From contig JAEDGA010000009.1 in assembly GCA_016297775.1 (NCBI GenBank), positions 1 to 35,894 of the forward strand: a stretch of 35,894 nucleotides of DNA, read 5' to 3'. The notes under the pieces were generated by a model, which was given only the letters and a program-made list of their open reading frames with translations, was not told the origin of the DNA and made no database searches. Below are positions 7,672-15,668 of this stretch, piece by piece. Origin of the DNA: Candidatus Methanomethylophilaceae archaeon (GTDB taxonomy: Archaea; Thermoplasmatota; Thermoplasmata; Methanomassiliicoccales; Methanomethylophilaceae). A program made the position numbers and the translations under genes. Each line of letters starts with the position of its first letter. The stretch's first letter is position 1.

Positions 7672-8664
7672 ATGTCCCAATCCAATATGGCCAAGATGGA
7701 CAACCCTGTCCTGGAATCCGTAAGACAGGCATACGTCGTCATGAAGAACGAGATCAAGAAGTACTTCAGCGGAAAGAGGATGCTCCTCTTCCTGGTGCTT
7801 CTCGCAATCGTATTGGTGATACTCACGTCCGCACCCTTCCTCATAGGATCCGACTTCTCGGAGGGACAGATGCTCACCATGTACCTCACCATGTCCCCGC
7901 TCATCGTGTTGATGGCCGCGACCCTGTTCGCATCCATCACCATCGTGTCCGAGTACGAGGAGAGGACCGCACTCATCGTCTTCACAAGACCGATAAGCAA
8001 GGCATCGATCTTCTTCGGAAAGCTTGCCGCATCCCTCATCGTCACCGTTGGATTCGTTCTGCTGTACTATCTCTACGCATCCCTCATGATGGTGATCCAG
8101 TTCGGTTCCGTGGATTCCGGTATCCCCGTATCCTTCGGACTCGCATGTGCCTATGCATTCGGATGCATCGGTATCGCGATGTTGATCAGTTCGTTCATGA
8201 AGAAGTCCAACACCGCAACCATCCTCACGTTCGTCGCGTTGATGGTGGTCATCTCCGCAGCATCCATGGTGCTCAGCCTTGCTGGTATGAACGTCTCCTG
8301 GATGATCGATCAGGCGGCAGGATCCATATCCAACTGTTCGCCCGGATACAGGGATTACACCAACGAACAGCTCCAGCTCATGGCCCAGATGATGATGGAT
8401 CCCGGAAGTTTCATCGACTTCAATGCGTACGCATCCGCTCTCATCGCAGCATCCACCACGTTCCCTCCGGGAGTCTTGGCATCTGAATTCCTGAATACCG
8501 TGATGGTCGATTCCGGATCCTGGACCTTCGGAGCCATCGGAGAGATGTTCGGTAGCATGTCCGTCAGTGCACCCGATGTACTGAAGGACACATTCACCAT
8601 GCTTGCATGGGGTGTAGTCGCACTCGTTGGATCATTCATATTGTTCCTTAGGCGCGAGTTCTGA
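7672..8664 (+). CDS. ABC-2 type transporter permease
   Basis: 330 residues with about six membrane helices: one after KKYFSGKRM (about residues 35-57), then around 75-100, 125-150, 160-180, 185-210, and one at the C-terminus ending in LFLRREF. A long extracytoplasmic loop (about residues 215-300) sits before the last helix. This layout, with an amphipathic N-terminus, EERTALIVFTRPISK and a pairing with the ATPase immediately upstream, fits the ABC-2/NatB-like membrane component. It is followed by a strong hairpin, so the operon ends here. Confidence 0.88.
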   Translation: MSQSNMAKMDNPVLESVRQAYVVMKNEIKKYFSGKRMLLFLVLLAIVLVILTSAPFLIGSDFSEGQMLTMYLTMSPLIVLMAATLFASITIVSEYEERTALIVFTRPISKASIFFGKLAASLIVTVGFVLLYYLYASLMMVIQFGSVDSGIPVSFGLACAYAFGCIGIAMLISSFMKKSNTATILTFVALMVVISAASMVLSLAGMNVSWMIDQAAGSISNCSPGYRDYTNEQLQLMAQMMMDPGSFIDFNAYASALIAASTTFPPGVLASEFLNTVMVDSGSWTFGAIGEMFGSMSVSAPDVLKDTFTMLAWGVVALVGSFILFLRREF

Positions 8665-8673
8665 GTATAAACC

Positions 8674-8704
8674 GGAGGGTACGTCCTCAGGGACGGTACC
8701 CTCC
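8674..8704. terminator. hairpin between convergent genes
   Basis: GGAGGGTAC pairs with GTACCCTCC, extended by GTCC/GGAC with a single bulged G and a TCAG loop. It lies in the 49-base gap between the convergent permease and DUF362 genes, suitable as a bidirectional terminator. Confidence 0.6.
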
Positions 8705-8713
8705 ATTAAAAGA

Positions 8714-9808
8714 TCAGACTTTCTTTATCTCATAGGATCTCACACCGAGACCCATCCTCTCCGCATGTGCGGTCTGTGCATCCCATTCGGTTATCTCGTG
8801 GATGCATCCGAACAGGTCTCTATCAGATTCCCTGTCACTCATGGTGCCCGCGATCCTAGGTTGTTTGTTCACGGCATCTGCGCATGCGGTATCCAGGGCG
8901 ACGGGGTCGAACGAGGCGAAGAATCCCACGTCGGGGACGACGTACATCTCGTTACCATCGTGACAGTCGCAGTACGGTGTGATGTCGATCGCCAGGGATA
9001 TGTGGAAGTTGGGTTTGTTGAGTACCGCAGCTGTCGCGTATTCCGCCATCTTCTTGCATATGATGGCGGACGAGGAATCCATGTTCGCATCGATGGCATC
9101 GAATCTGCATGCGGACAGACACATCCCGCATCCGGTACACTTATCGTGGTCGATCGAAGCCTTGTGATCGGAGATGGTTATCGCATCGGAGCCGCAACGC
9201 TCGGGGCATACGCCGCATCCTTTGCACTTCTTGTCGTTGATGAGAGGTTTGCCCTCGCTGTGCTGTTCCATCTTCCCTCTGCGCGATGCGCATCCCATGG
9301 CTAGGTTCTTGATGGCCCCTCCGATCCCGGTGAGCTCGTGGCATTTGAAGTGGTTGAGTGTTATTATTACGTCGGCATCCGCGATGGACCTTCCGATCTT
9401 GGCGGCTCTGACCATCTCGCCGTCTATCGGGATCTCAACATCATCGTCCCCTTTCAGACCGTCCGCGATGATGACCGGGCATCCTACCGAATATGGGTTG
9501 AATCCGTTGGTGAACGCCGTCTCCAGGTGTTCGACTGCGTGCTTCCTCTTGCCTACGTAAAGTGTGTTGCAGTCGGTGAGGAAGGGGATCCCTCCCCTCT
9601 CCTTCACATAATCTACGACCACCTTGGCGTAGTTGTGCCTGAGGAACGACAGGTTGCCCATCTCTCCGAAGTGCATCTTGATGGCGACGAACTTCTTCTC
9701 CATATCGATCCTGTCCAGTCCGGATTTCCTGATGAGATTGTCGAGTTTTTCGATACGGCTGCCGGAATATCCTGTCTCGAGGTCTGTGAAATACACTTCG
9801 GAACCCAT
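8714..9808 (-). CDS. DUF362 domain protein with two 4Fe-4S clusters
   Basis: 364 residues. The N-terminal ~200 residues match the DUF362 pattern (VAIKMHFGEMGN, GIPFLTDCNTLY, VIITLNHFKCHELTGIGGAIKN). A bacterial-type ferredoxin insert follows with two clusters: CKGCGVCPERCGSDAI and CTGCGMCLSACRFDAI, each C-x2-C-x2-C-x3-C. The remaining part returns to DUF362 (ITPYCDCHDG, GFFASFDPVALDTACADAV). Family members are often described as uncharacterised Fe-S proteins of anaerobes; the reaction is unknown. Cytosolic, single gene, convergent with the ABC exporter. Confidence 0.9.
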   Translation of the reverse strand: MGSEVYFTDLETGYSGSRIEKLDNLIRKSGLDRIDMEKKFVAIKMHFGEMGNLSFLRHNYAKVVVDYVKERGGIPFLTDCNTLYVGKRKHAVEHLETAFTNGFNPYSVGCPVIIADGLKGDDDVEIPIDGEMVRAAKIGRSIADADVIITLNHFKCHELTGIGGAIKNLAMGCASRRGKMEQHSEGKPLINDKKCKGCGVCPERCGSDAITISDHKASIDHDKCTGCGMCLSACRFDAIDANMDSSSAIICKKMAEYATAAVLNKPNFHISLAIDITPYCDCHDGNEMYVVPDVGFFASFDPVALDTACADAVNKQPRIAGTMSDRESDRDLFGCIHEITEWDAQTAHAERMGLGVRSYEIKKV

Positions 9809-9948
9809 GTTCGATCACTGTTCCTCGTAATCCTCGGAATCCGTATTTCACGGTTACGCGAATTGGTCGATGATGTTTTGATGGATTTGTGTCGTGAAAG
9901 TCACGTGAGAGACAAATGAATCTTTCAATTGTCACTTTGAGATAACAG

Positions 9949-9956
9949 TTTTAAAT
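9949..9956 (+). promoter_or_regulatory. TATA box for the SpeD-like gene
   Basis: TTTTAAAT 55-62 bases before the ATG at 10011, predicting a transcript start near 9978 and a leader of about 30 bases containing the ribosome site TGAGGTGA just before the start codon. The rest of 9809-10010 shows no gene. Confidence 0.5.
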
Positions 9957-10010
9957 CCGGAAACCCGATTTATCGGTTCCAAGGCGGTATCATCCGTCTG
10001 AGGTGAACGA

Positions 10011-10436
10011 ATGTACAGTATGAGCCCTTACTCAGGCGAACTCATCTCCGATGAGGCTTGCATGAAGAAGTACAATGACGAAAACCACTGGGGCCTTATG
10101 GTCTCCGTGGATCTCGGCGAATGCGATCACGAGAGGATCAGCAGCGGAGAGGTCATCACCCAGTTCGCGATCGATCTCGCAAAGTACATCGATATGAAGA
10201 GATACGGCGAACCCATCGTGGTCCACTTCGGTGCCGAACCCAAGGTCATGGGGTATTCTCTGATCCAGTTGATCGAGACCTCTCAGATCTCCGGACATTT
10301 CGCTGAGGACACCGACAGGGCGTTCATAGACGTGTTCTCCTGCAAAGCATTCCTCCCGGAGAGGACCGCTGAGTTCTGCAAGGAGTACTTCGGTGCCAAG
10401 AAGATGCAGTATTCGATATCCTTCAGGGATATCTGA
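10011..10436 (+). CDS. SpeD-family (AdoMet decarboxylase-like) pyruvoyl proenzyme, atypical cleavage site
   Basis: 141 residues, similar in length to prokaryotic SpeD. The core reads ETSQISGHF followed by RAFIDVFSC. Aligning by eye to the known SpeD pattern ESHxSxHT...VDxxTCG, the serine that becomes the pyruvoyl group is S91, the processing histidine H96 and the catalytic cysteine C111, with the same spacing as Ser63, His68 and Cys83 of Thermotoga maritima SpeD. The Glu before the serine is Thr here and the His after it is Gln. Family knowledge: SpeD decarboxylates S-adenosylmethionine for polyamine synthesis, but relatives have switched to arginine or ornithine. So substrate is uncertain. 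Single gene, own promoter and terminator. Confidence 0.75.
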   Translation: MYSMSPYSGELISDEACMKKYNDENHWGLMVSVDLGECDHERISSGEVITQFAIDLAKYIDMKRYGEPIVVHFGAEPKVMGYSLIQLIETSQISGHFAEDTDRAFIDVFSCKAFLPERTAEFCKEYFGAKKMQYSISFRDI

Positions 10437-10456
10437 TAATCCTTTAAATTCCCGGT

Positions 10457-10482
10457 CCGGCAGGCGTCTTCCCGCCTGTCGG
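10457..10482 (+). terminator. hairpin after the SpeD-like gene
   Basis: CCGGCAGGCG pairs over ten positions (one G-T) with CGCCTGTCGG around a TCTTCC loop, 20 bases after the stop codon. It probably ends the SpeD-like transcript and insulates the following ABC operon. Confidence 0.6.
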
Positions 10483-10560
10483 ATCGTCATTTCTGTGTTG
10501 TCCTTTGATTAGTTAATCCATTGTAGATTATCCTTTTTGTATAAATATTATTAAAAAAGG

Positions 10561-10567
10561 TTATATG
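10561..10567 (+). promoter_or_regulatory. TATA box for the ABC importer operon
   Basis: TTATATG, 29-35 bases before the ATG at 10596, in a strongly AT-rich stretch (10500-10570) that contrasts with its surroundings. A second AT-rich candidate, ATAAATATTA, lies at 10541-10550. The first gives an almost leaderless message. Confidence 0.5.
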
Positions 10568-10595
10568 TGCACCAGAGAATCTCATTTCGATATCA

Positions 10596-11780
10596 ATGGA
10601 TACGAAAGTGATCGCGATAATCATAGCTGCAGTCGTTGTGGTGGGCGGAGCATCCGCTTTCGTCATACTCAACAATGACGGCAACAACACTGACGATTCC
10701 AGATTCAATATTATATCCAGGGTCAACTCCGAAGGATCGGGAATATACATCAAGGCAGATCTTGTGGAGTTCGATGCGAACGACATGCCTGTGAATAAGG
10801 CGAACGGGACATCGTTCTTCACGGTAGTGGGTGATAAATGGACGGTTACGGCAGACAACAAGTCCGCATGGGACGGTCTCACGTTTGGAACGCCCGGAAC
10901 CCCCACGATCCAGCACACACAGCTTGCAGACCTCGCCCACACCATGGGTTTGGATTTCAAACTCACCGGAAAAGGTACTGGAAAGGGTGCAATGTATTAC
11001 GATTCCGGAATGGCATCCTCCGATAAGATCATCTCCAATACCGTCATAGACGGAGGGATCATCTGGGAGCCCCAGCACCAGGTCGTAATCGCAAATGAGG
11101 GGTATGTGCAGCTCGCTCTTACCAACGACATCTTCCCGAACCACACATGCTGTGTCATCGCAGGTAACGAGAAGTACATGAAGAGCAACGTGGAGACCAC
11201 CGAGAGATTCCTGCAGGGATACATCAAATCGGTCGACGATATCAACAGGATTCTTTTAGATCCCAAATCCCAGGATTACTCGGATTTCCTGAAATTCGTC
11301 GAGGAAAAGGTCCCCGCCCTTAAAGGAAAGACCGAATCCACTAAAGCCGCACTCGCGAACATCAACTACCTGTACGCGGACGACAACGGCGGAGACCTTT
11401 CCGGTCTCAAAGCATCCATCGCAGACCTGGTTGTCAACCTGGCCAAGAACGAGGTTTTGAAGAACGAGATCGTAAACCCCTCTGCATTCGCAGACAAGTT
11501 CGTCGATGATTCCTACATCAAGGGAGCAATCACCAACAAATATGAGGACAATGGTAACACCACTATAAAGGTGGCAGTGATCTCCGGTGACATCCATCAG
11601 ATCGCAATCCACTGGGCATCCGAGCAGGGATTCTTCTCCGGAATCACCCTCAGCATTGTCGAGAACACCAATGGTGGAGGTGTTGCGACCTCTATTGTCA
11701 ACGGAGAGGCCCAGTACGGATTCCTGGGTGCACCTCCGGCGACGATTACCACTGTCAACTCCGGATACATAACCGCTTGA
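10596..11780 (+). CDS. NitT/TauT-type ABC substrate-binding protein, apparently circularly permuted
   Basis: 394 residues. An N-terminal membrane anchor (residues 5-25) is followed by a periplasmic-type binding domain facing outside the cell. The segment order is unusual. Residues 37-310 look like the second and third parts of an NMT1/SsuA-like protein: NSEGSGIYIKADL, FGTPGTPTIQHTQL, IIWEPQH, and a C-terminal AFADKFVDDSYI. Residues 321-394 look like the beginning of the same fold: IKVAVISGDIHQIAIHW, EQGFF, NGEAQYGFLGAPPATITTVN. In ordinary family members that beginning leads straight into the NSEGSGI segment, which here lies at the other end of the protein. First gene of an importer operon; ligand unknown. 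Confidence 0.85.
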   Translation: MDTKVIAIIIAAVVVVGGASAFVILNNDGNNTDDSRFNIISRVNSEGSGIYIKADLVEFDANDMPVNKANGTSFFTVVGDKWTVTADNKSAWDGLTFGTPGTPTIQHTQLADLAHTMGLDFKLTGKGTGKGAMYYDSGMASSDKIISNTVIDGGIIWEPQHQVVIANEGYVQLALTNDIFPNHTCCVIAGNEKYMKSNVETTERFLQGYIKSVDDINRILLDPKSQDYSDFLKFVEEKVPALKGKTESTKAALANINYLYADDNGGDLSGLKASIADLVVNLAKNEVLKNEIVNPSAFADKFVDDSYIKGAITNKYEDNGNTTIKVAVISGDIHQIAIHWASEQGFFSGITLSIVENTNGGGVATSIVNGEAQYGFLGAPPATITTVNSGYITA

Positions 11781-11793
11781 TGGCAGGTGAAAC

Positions 11794-12600
11794 ATGGCCC
11801 TGAAGTACGATAAGCACAACAAGTATCACCGTATGGCGAGATCTTTGATCATCACAGCGATATCTCTGACGATGTTCCTGTGGACTTGGACGATGATCTC
11901 CGTAATAACGAAGAATGTTGCAATTCCGACCCCTATGGAGACCTTCGATGCACTTATCGAACTGTTCAACGAAGGGGACGGCATCACCGGCAGGACCGCA
12001 GAGGATTACATCACCGCGAGTCTCACGAAGTTCGTGGAAGGTTTCCTCATGGCCGCCGTGATAGCCATACCCTTGGGTCTGTTGATGGGTAATTTCAAAA
12101 CCTTCAGGGAGTTGATGACTCCCGCTATCGAGGTCCTCAGGCCGATCGCTCCGATCGCCTGGGCCCCGGTATTCATTTTATTGTTCAGATACAACATGGG
12201 TGCCATAATGGTCGTGTTCGTGGGAATCTTCTTCCCCTTGCTCACAAATACCATATTCGGTGTCCAGAAGATCGATAAGACGCTTGTGGACGCAGCAAAG
12301 ACACTGGGTGCCAGCAACGCACAGATCTTCCTGAAGATCCTCGTTCCCTCCACCATCCCGTATATCATGAACGGAGTGAAGATCGGTCTCGGTATCGGAT
12401 GGATGTGTATCGTTGCCGCGGAGCTTTACGCCAACCCGCTGGGAGGTATCGGTTTCTACGTAGCGAACATGATCGCCAACAGTGCGTTCCCGCAGGCATA
12501 TGCGGGATTGGTCATCATTGCGGTGTTGGGACTTCTGACCACCGGTATCGCGGAGTATGTCCACAAGACCGTATCCAAGAGAATGGGGATTGATGCCTGA
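11794..12600 (+). CDS. ABC transporter permease, SsuC/TauC type
   Basis: 268 residues, BPD_transp_1 family integral membrane protein with about six helices (near residues 12-33, 75-98, 115-150, 190-212, 235-255). The EAA-type cytoplasmic loop that docks the ATPase is visible as AAKTLGASNAQIFLKILVP followed by IPYIMNGVKIGLGIGW, matching sulfonate, taurine and nitrate permeases. A GCAGGTGA ribosome site precedes the ATG. It follows the binding protein by 13 bases and its stop overlaps the ATPase start (TGATG). It carries the substrate captured by the binding protein across the membrane; which substrate cannot be read. Confidence 0.92.
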   Translation: MALKYDKHNKYHRMARSLIITAISLTMFLWTWTMISVITKNVAIPTPMETFDALIELFNEGDGITGRTAEDYITASLTKFVEGFLMAAVIAIPLGLLMGNFKTFRELMTPAIEVLRPIAPIAWAPVFILLFRYNMGAIMVVFVGIFFPLLTNTIFGVQKIDKTLVDAAKTLGASNAQIFLKILVPSTIPYIMNGVKIGLGIGWMCIVAAELYANPLGGIGFYVANMIANSAFPQAYAGLVIIAVLGLLTTGIAEYVHKTVSKRMGIDA

Positions 12601-13466
12601 TGTCCGATAGACCGAAGATAAAGATCGAAGGCAAGAAGTACAGTTCCGCGGACCGTGTCAGGGCCGACAGAACCGACGAGCTCTACAAACACATCCCCGA
12701 AGGGGAGACTCTGATGAAGATCGAGAATCTCCGTGTGGTATACCGCACGGACGATTCCGAGACCGTCGCCGTGGATGATTTCACGTTGGACGTGAAGAAA
12801 GGAGAGCTCATATCGATCATCGGACCGTCCGGATGCGGAAAGACCACCATCCTACGTTCCATCGCAGGATTGCTCCAACCTACCAGCGGAAGGATCACCA
12901 TCGACGGAAGGGAGTGCACCACCGCCGGTTCCGACAGGGGCATGGTGTTCCAGGACTTCGCATTGTTCCCGTGGAGGACCGTCCTCCAGAACGTGGAGTT
13001 CGGAATGGAGGTCGCAGGCGTTCCCAAACAGGAGCGTGAGGAGAGGGCGATGAAGTACATCCGCGCCGTCGGACTGGAGAAGTTCGCCAATTCCCGCATC
13101 CACGAGCTATCCGGAGGTATGAAACAGCGCGTGGGTATCGCACGTGCATTGGTGATGCATCCCGCAGTCATCCTGATGGACGAACCGTTCGGTGCGTTGG
13201 ACGCACAGACCAGGAACATCATGCAGGAACAGCTCACGAAGATCATCACCCACAGCGAGAGGACCATCATCTTCATCACACACTCCGTGGACGAGGCATT
13301 GTTCCTCTCGGACAGAGTGGTCATGCTCTCCAAGCGCCCTTCCACCATCAAAGAGATCATCGATGTGGATTGGCCGCGTCCGAGGGACAGGGCCGCACCC
13401 GAATTCACCGCGCTCCGCAAGAGGATTCTGACGGAGCTCGAGAAGGAGAACGTCATGGAGAACTGA
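12600..13466 (+). CDS. ABC transporter ATP-binding protein, SsuB/TauB type
   Basis: 288 residues, cytosolic ATPase of the importer. Motifs are complete: Walker A GPSGCGKTT, Q-loop VFQDFALFPWRTV, signature LSGGMKQRVGIARAL, Walker B VILMDEPFGALD, switch His in FITHSVDEA. The FPWRTVLQNV and FGALDAQTR segments are characteristic of the nitrate/sulfonate/taurine subfamily. About 35 residues precede the domain (KKYSSADRVRADRTDEL), a charged extension not usual for the family. ATG overlaps the permease stop by one base. A hairpin follows the stop, so the importer operon proper probably ends here. Confidence 0.94.
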   Translation: MSDRPKIKIEGKKYSSADRVRADRTDELYKHIPEGETLMKIENLRVVYRTDDSETVAVDDFTLDVKKGELISIIGPSGCGKTTILRSIAGLLQPTSGRITIDGRECTTAGSDRGMVFQDFALFPWRTVLQNVEFGMEVAGVPKQEREERAMKYIRAVGLEKFANSRIHELSGGMKQRVGIARALVMHPAVILMDEPFGALDAQTRNIMQEQLTKIITHSERTIIFITHSVDEALFLSDRVVMLSKRPSTIKEIIDVDWPRPRDRAAPEFTALRKRILTELEKENVMEN

Positions 13467-13467
13467 T

Positions 13468-13488
13468 CCTCCCGGACATGCCGGGAGG
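13468..13488 (+). terminator. hairpin after the ABC importer
   Basis: CCTCCCGG and CCGGGAGG form a perfect 8-bp stem with an ACATG loop directly after the ATPase stop codon. It may end or attenuate transcription before the G3E GTPase gene. Confidence 0.55.
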
Positions 13489-13534
13489 GGAGGATTCCGT
13501 ACGTTGCATACAGTTTAACTATGAGCCGATAGAT

Positions 13535-14137
13535 ATGGCGGATATGCATATCCATGTGTTGGGCGGATTTCTCGGAAGCGGGAAGACCACATTGCTCATG
13601 AGGATCGCCAATCACTACATCCGTTCGGGAAAGAAGGTGGCGGTGCTCGTCAACGAGATGGGCGACATAGGTGTGGACGGTGCCACGTTGAAGGCCGAGG
13701 GCTACAATACCGTCGAGCTTCCGGATGGATGCGTGTGTTGTTCCCTTTCTGCGGAACTCCAGATCGCCGTCCGCAATGTGAGGAGGGATCTTCAGCCCGA
13801 GATCATGCTCATCGAACCCACAGGTCTAGCGATACCGGGGAAGATCATCGAAGCGATATCCGAGATACCGGATTTCGGTGATTATACGTCCGATATAATC
13901 GGTGTCGTGGACCCGGTCAGGTTCAGACTGTTCGTTTCCAAGAAGGAGAGGTTCATGGCCGAGCAGTTGGACGGTTCCGGTGCGGTGCTGATGAACAAGG
14001 CCGATATCGCATCCGCCGAGGATCAGCAGTTCACCGAGGCCTGGATCAGGGATCGCGGTATCTGCGGCAAGCTTTACAAGGTATCCGCATTGACGGGAGA
14101 AGGCATGGATATTGTGCTCAACGAGGTCTGTTTATGA
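13535..14137 (+). CDS. short G3E-family (CobW/COG0523) GTPase
   Basis: 200 residues from ATG 13535 (ATG 13544 is an alternative). It is a metal-chaperone-type P-loop GTPase: Walker A GGFLGSGKTTLL, switch region VNEMGDIGVDG, the metal-binding GCVCCSL (C-x-C-C), Walker B LIEPTGL, and the guanine-specificity motif NKAD. It stops just after the GTPase domain, so the CobW C-terminal domain of ordinary 300-400 residue members is missing. The following gene, overlapping by four bases, encodes a His-rich protein that could supply the missing metal-binding part. Family members deliver zinc, cobalt or other metals. A TATA-like TTTAAC near 13514 suggests its own promoter. Confidence 0.88.
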   Translation: MADMHIHVLGGFLGSGKTTLLMRIANHYIRSGKKVAVLVNEMGDIGVDGATLKAEGYNTVELPDGCVCCSLSAELQIAVRNVRRDLQPEIMLIEPTGLAIPGKIIEAISEIPDFGDYTSDIIGVVDPVRFRLFVSKKERFMAEQLDGSGAVLMNKADIASAEDQQFTEAWIRDRGICGKLYKVSALTGEGMDIVLNEVCL

Positions 14138-14691
14138 GCGAATTCAATTCAGCAGAGGAGGCCGGAGGAATCGCGGTCGGTATCAACGGAGAGATCAACG
14201 GTTTCAACGCGGATGTCGAAGCGAGGCTGGCCAATGCACTCACGGATGTCGGAAGATGGGTCGAGAGGGAGGCCGGTGCACTCATGGGTCACATAAAGAT
14301 GGCCGTCACCTCCGATGATTCCACGGTGACCATGAATCTCACCGATCTCAGGGAGGGCGTCATGTTCCGCGGTAAGGTGAGACCGTGCAGACGTGCGGAC
14401 TTCTCGTTCATGGCGGCCGTCCTCGATGTGGAGGAGGACCGTTTGAGACACACCGTGATCCATGCGTTGGAGGATTCCGGCGTCAACATGGTATTGGAGG
14501 GCGGAGTCACACCCCATCACCATCATCATGATCACGATTGCGGTTGTGGACACCACCATGACCACGATCATCACGACCATGATCATCATCATGACGGCGA
14601 ATGCAGCTGCGGACACCACCATGACCACGGCCATCACGACCATGATCATCACCATGACAGTGAATGCAGCTGCAGGCATAAACACGATTGA
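14134..14691 (+). CDS. His-rich metal-binding protein coupled to the G3E GTPase
   Basis: 185 residues. The first ~125 residues form an unrecognised soluble domain (GGIAVGINGEINGFNADVE, MNLTDLREGVMFRGKV). From about residue 128 the protein is almost entirely His, Asp, Cys and Gly. That tail is built of a 21-residue unit of the form C-x-C-G-HHH-D-H-x-HH repeated twice plus a partial third. Such tails bind nickel, zinc or cobalt in proteins such as HypB, UreE and COG0523 members. ATG overlaps the GTPase stop by four bases, indicating tight coupling. Likely role: metal store or delivery partner of the GTPase (inference). Confidence 0.82.
   Translation: MSEFNSAEEAGGIAVGINGEINGFNADVEARLANALTDVGRWVEREAGALMGHIKMAVTSDDSTVTMNLTDLREGVMFRGKVRPCRRADFSFMAAVLDVEEDRLRHTVIHALEDSGVNMVLEGGVTPHHHHHDHDCGCGHHHDHDHHDHDHHHDGECSCGHHHDHGHHDHDHHHDSECSCRHKHD
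14539..14688 (+). repeat. 63-bp in-frame tandem repeat encoding the His-rich tail
   Basis: Two near-identical 63-base units (14539-14601 and 14602-14664) and a partial third (14665-14688). Differences are mostly silent or conservative, so the array is recent or kept by gene conversion. Copy number could vary between strains. Confidence 0.85.
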
Positions 14692-14708
14692 TAAGGATGC
14701 CTGCGCGG

Positions 14709-15482
14709 TCAGCGGTAGTGTCTTTTCACCGTTCCGCGCAGGATCTCAAGATTTTCTTCATTGTTGGCGGCAACGACCATATCCCTGCTTCTTAGGTCGG
14801 CTTCACCGTCCACACCGGCGACACATCCGCCCGCCTCCCTTATGATGACGGTTGCGGCCGCATGGTCCCACGGGTACAGGATGGGTTCGAACAACATCTC
14901 CACGCATCCCTCGGCGATCTTGCACAGTTCATAAGCGGCCGCACCGGTCCTTCTGATGTCCTCGCACCTTCCGTACACATCCTCGGATACCGCGAACGCT
15001 TTGCGGGATCCGCTCTTGTCATACGCACCCCATGATAGACAGATTATCGAGTTCTCGAACGCCCTGTCGGATACATGTATCGGGGCCCCGTTGAGCGTGG
15101 ATCCCTTCCCCTCCTCCGCACAGAAGAGTTCGTCGGTGTACGGGTTGAACACGACTCCGAGCACGGGCCTCCCGTTGTGTACCAATGCAATGGATGTAAC
15201 GCTCACGGGGATGTGTCTGATGAAATTGGTGGTGCCGTCTATGGGGTCCACGATCCAGCAGAATTCAGAGTCGGAATCGGGATAATCGCTCTCCTCTCCG
15301 ATGAACAGGGATCCCGGGAGGATATCCAGAAGTCTGTCTCTGAGGAATTCCTGTACGGCCACGTCCATGTTTGTGACATGGTTGTCCTTGGAACCCTTGT
15401 CCTTGATGCTGAGGTCCTTGCTGTCCCTCATCATCCTTCCTGCTTCCTTCGCGGCTTCGATAACTCTGTCCAGCACCGTCAC
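14709..15482 (-). CDS. inositol monophosphatase family phosphatase (archaeal IMPase/FBPase)
   Basis: 257 residues, the usual length of the family. Metal- and phosphate-binding motifs are intact: GEES (E of motif GEE), WIVDPIDGTTNFIR and, near the C-terminus, YPWDHAAATVIIREAGG. Archaeal members are Mg-dependent enzymes that dephosphorylate inositol-1-phosphate and often fructose-1,6-bisphosphate; which one matters here cannot be decided. Cytosolic, single gene, convergent with the His-rich protein. A TTAAATAG element on the minus strand near 15545-15552 is a plausible TATA box, with a transcript start about 35 bases before the codon at 15482. Confidence 0.93.
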   Translation of the reverse strand: MTVLDRVIEAAKEAGRMMRDSKDLSIKDKGSKDNHVTNMDVAVQEFLRDRLLDILPGSLFIGEESDYPDSDSEFCWIVDPIDGTTNFIRHIPVSVTSIALVHNGRPVLGVVFNPYTDELFCAEEGKGSTLNGAPIHVSDRAFENSIICLSWGAYDKSGSRKAFAVSEDVYGRCEDIRRTGAAAYELCKIAEGCVEMLFEPILYPWDHAAATVIIREAGGCVAGVDGEADLRSRDMVVAANNEENLEILRGTVKRHYR

Positions 15483-15616
15483 GTGATCGCTCCCGTATCA
15501 TGAGATCGGATGTACCGATACGGATATCTTTGATTGAAATGAGCTATTTAACGGATTTGACAGGTTATTGGTCTCTTCTATATTTTCTGTAGGCCAGCGG
15601 TTTTATGAAGTGGGCC

Positions 15617-15650
15617 CGATCGAGGGGCTTAAGAACCCTTCATTTCACAG
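15617..15650 (+). repeat. possible left end of a decayed ISL3-like element
   Basis: A GGGCTTAAGAACCC stretch containing a short inverted repeat lies just before the transposase remnant, where the terminal inverted repeat of an ISL3-family element would be. I could not find a convincing matching copy at the right side, so this is weak. Confidence 0.2.
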
Positions 15651-15668
15651 GAATGCAACGTATTACGC

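Noticed and set aside
14149..14685. Hydrophobic-looking 178-codon frame antisense to the His-rich gene
   Set aside because: The apparent membrane segments (Met/Val runs) are the reverse complement of His/Asp codons; no independent support.
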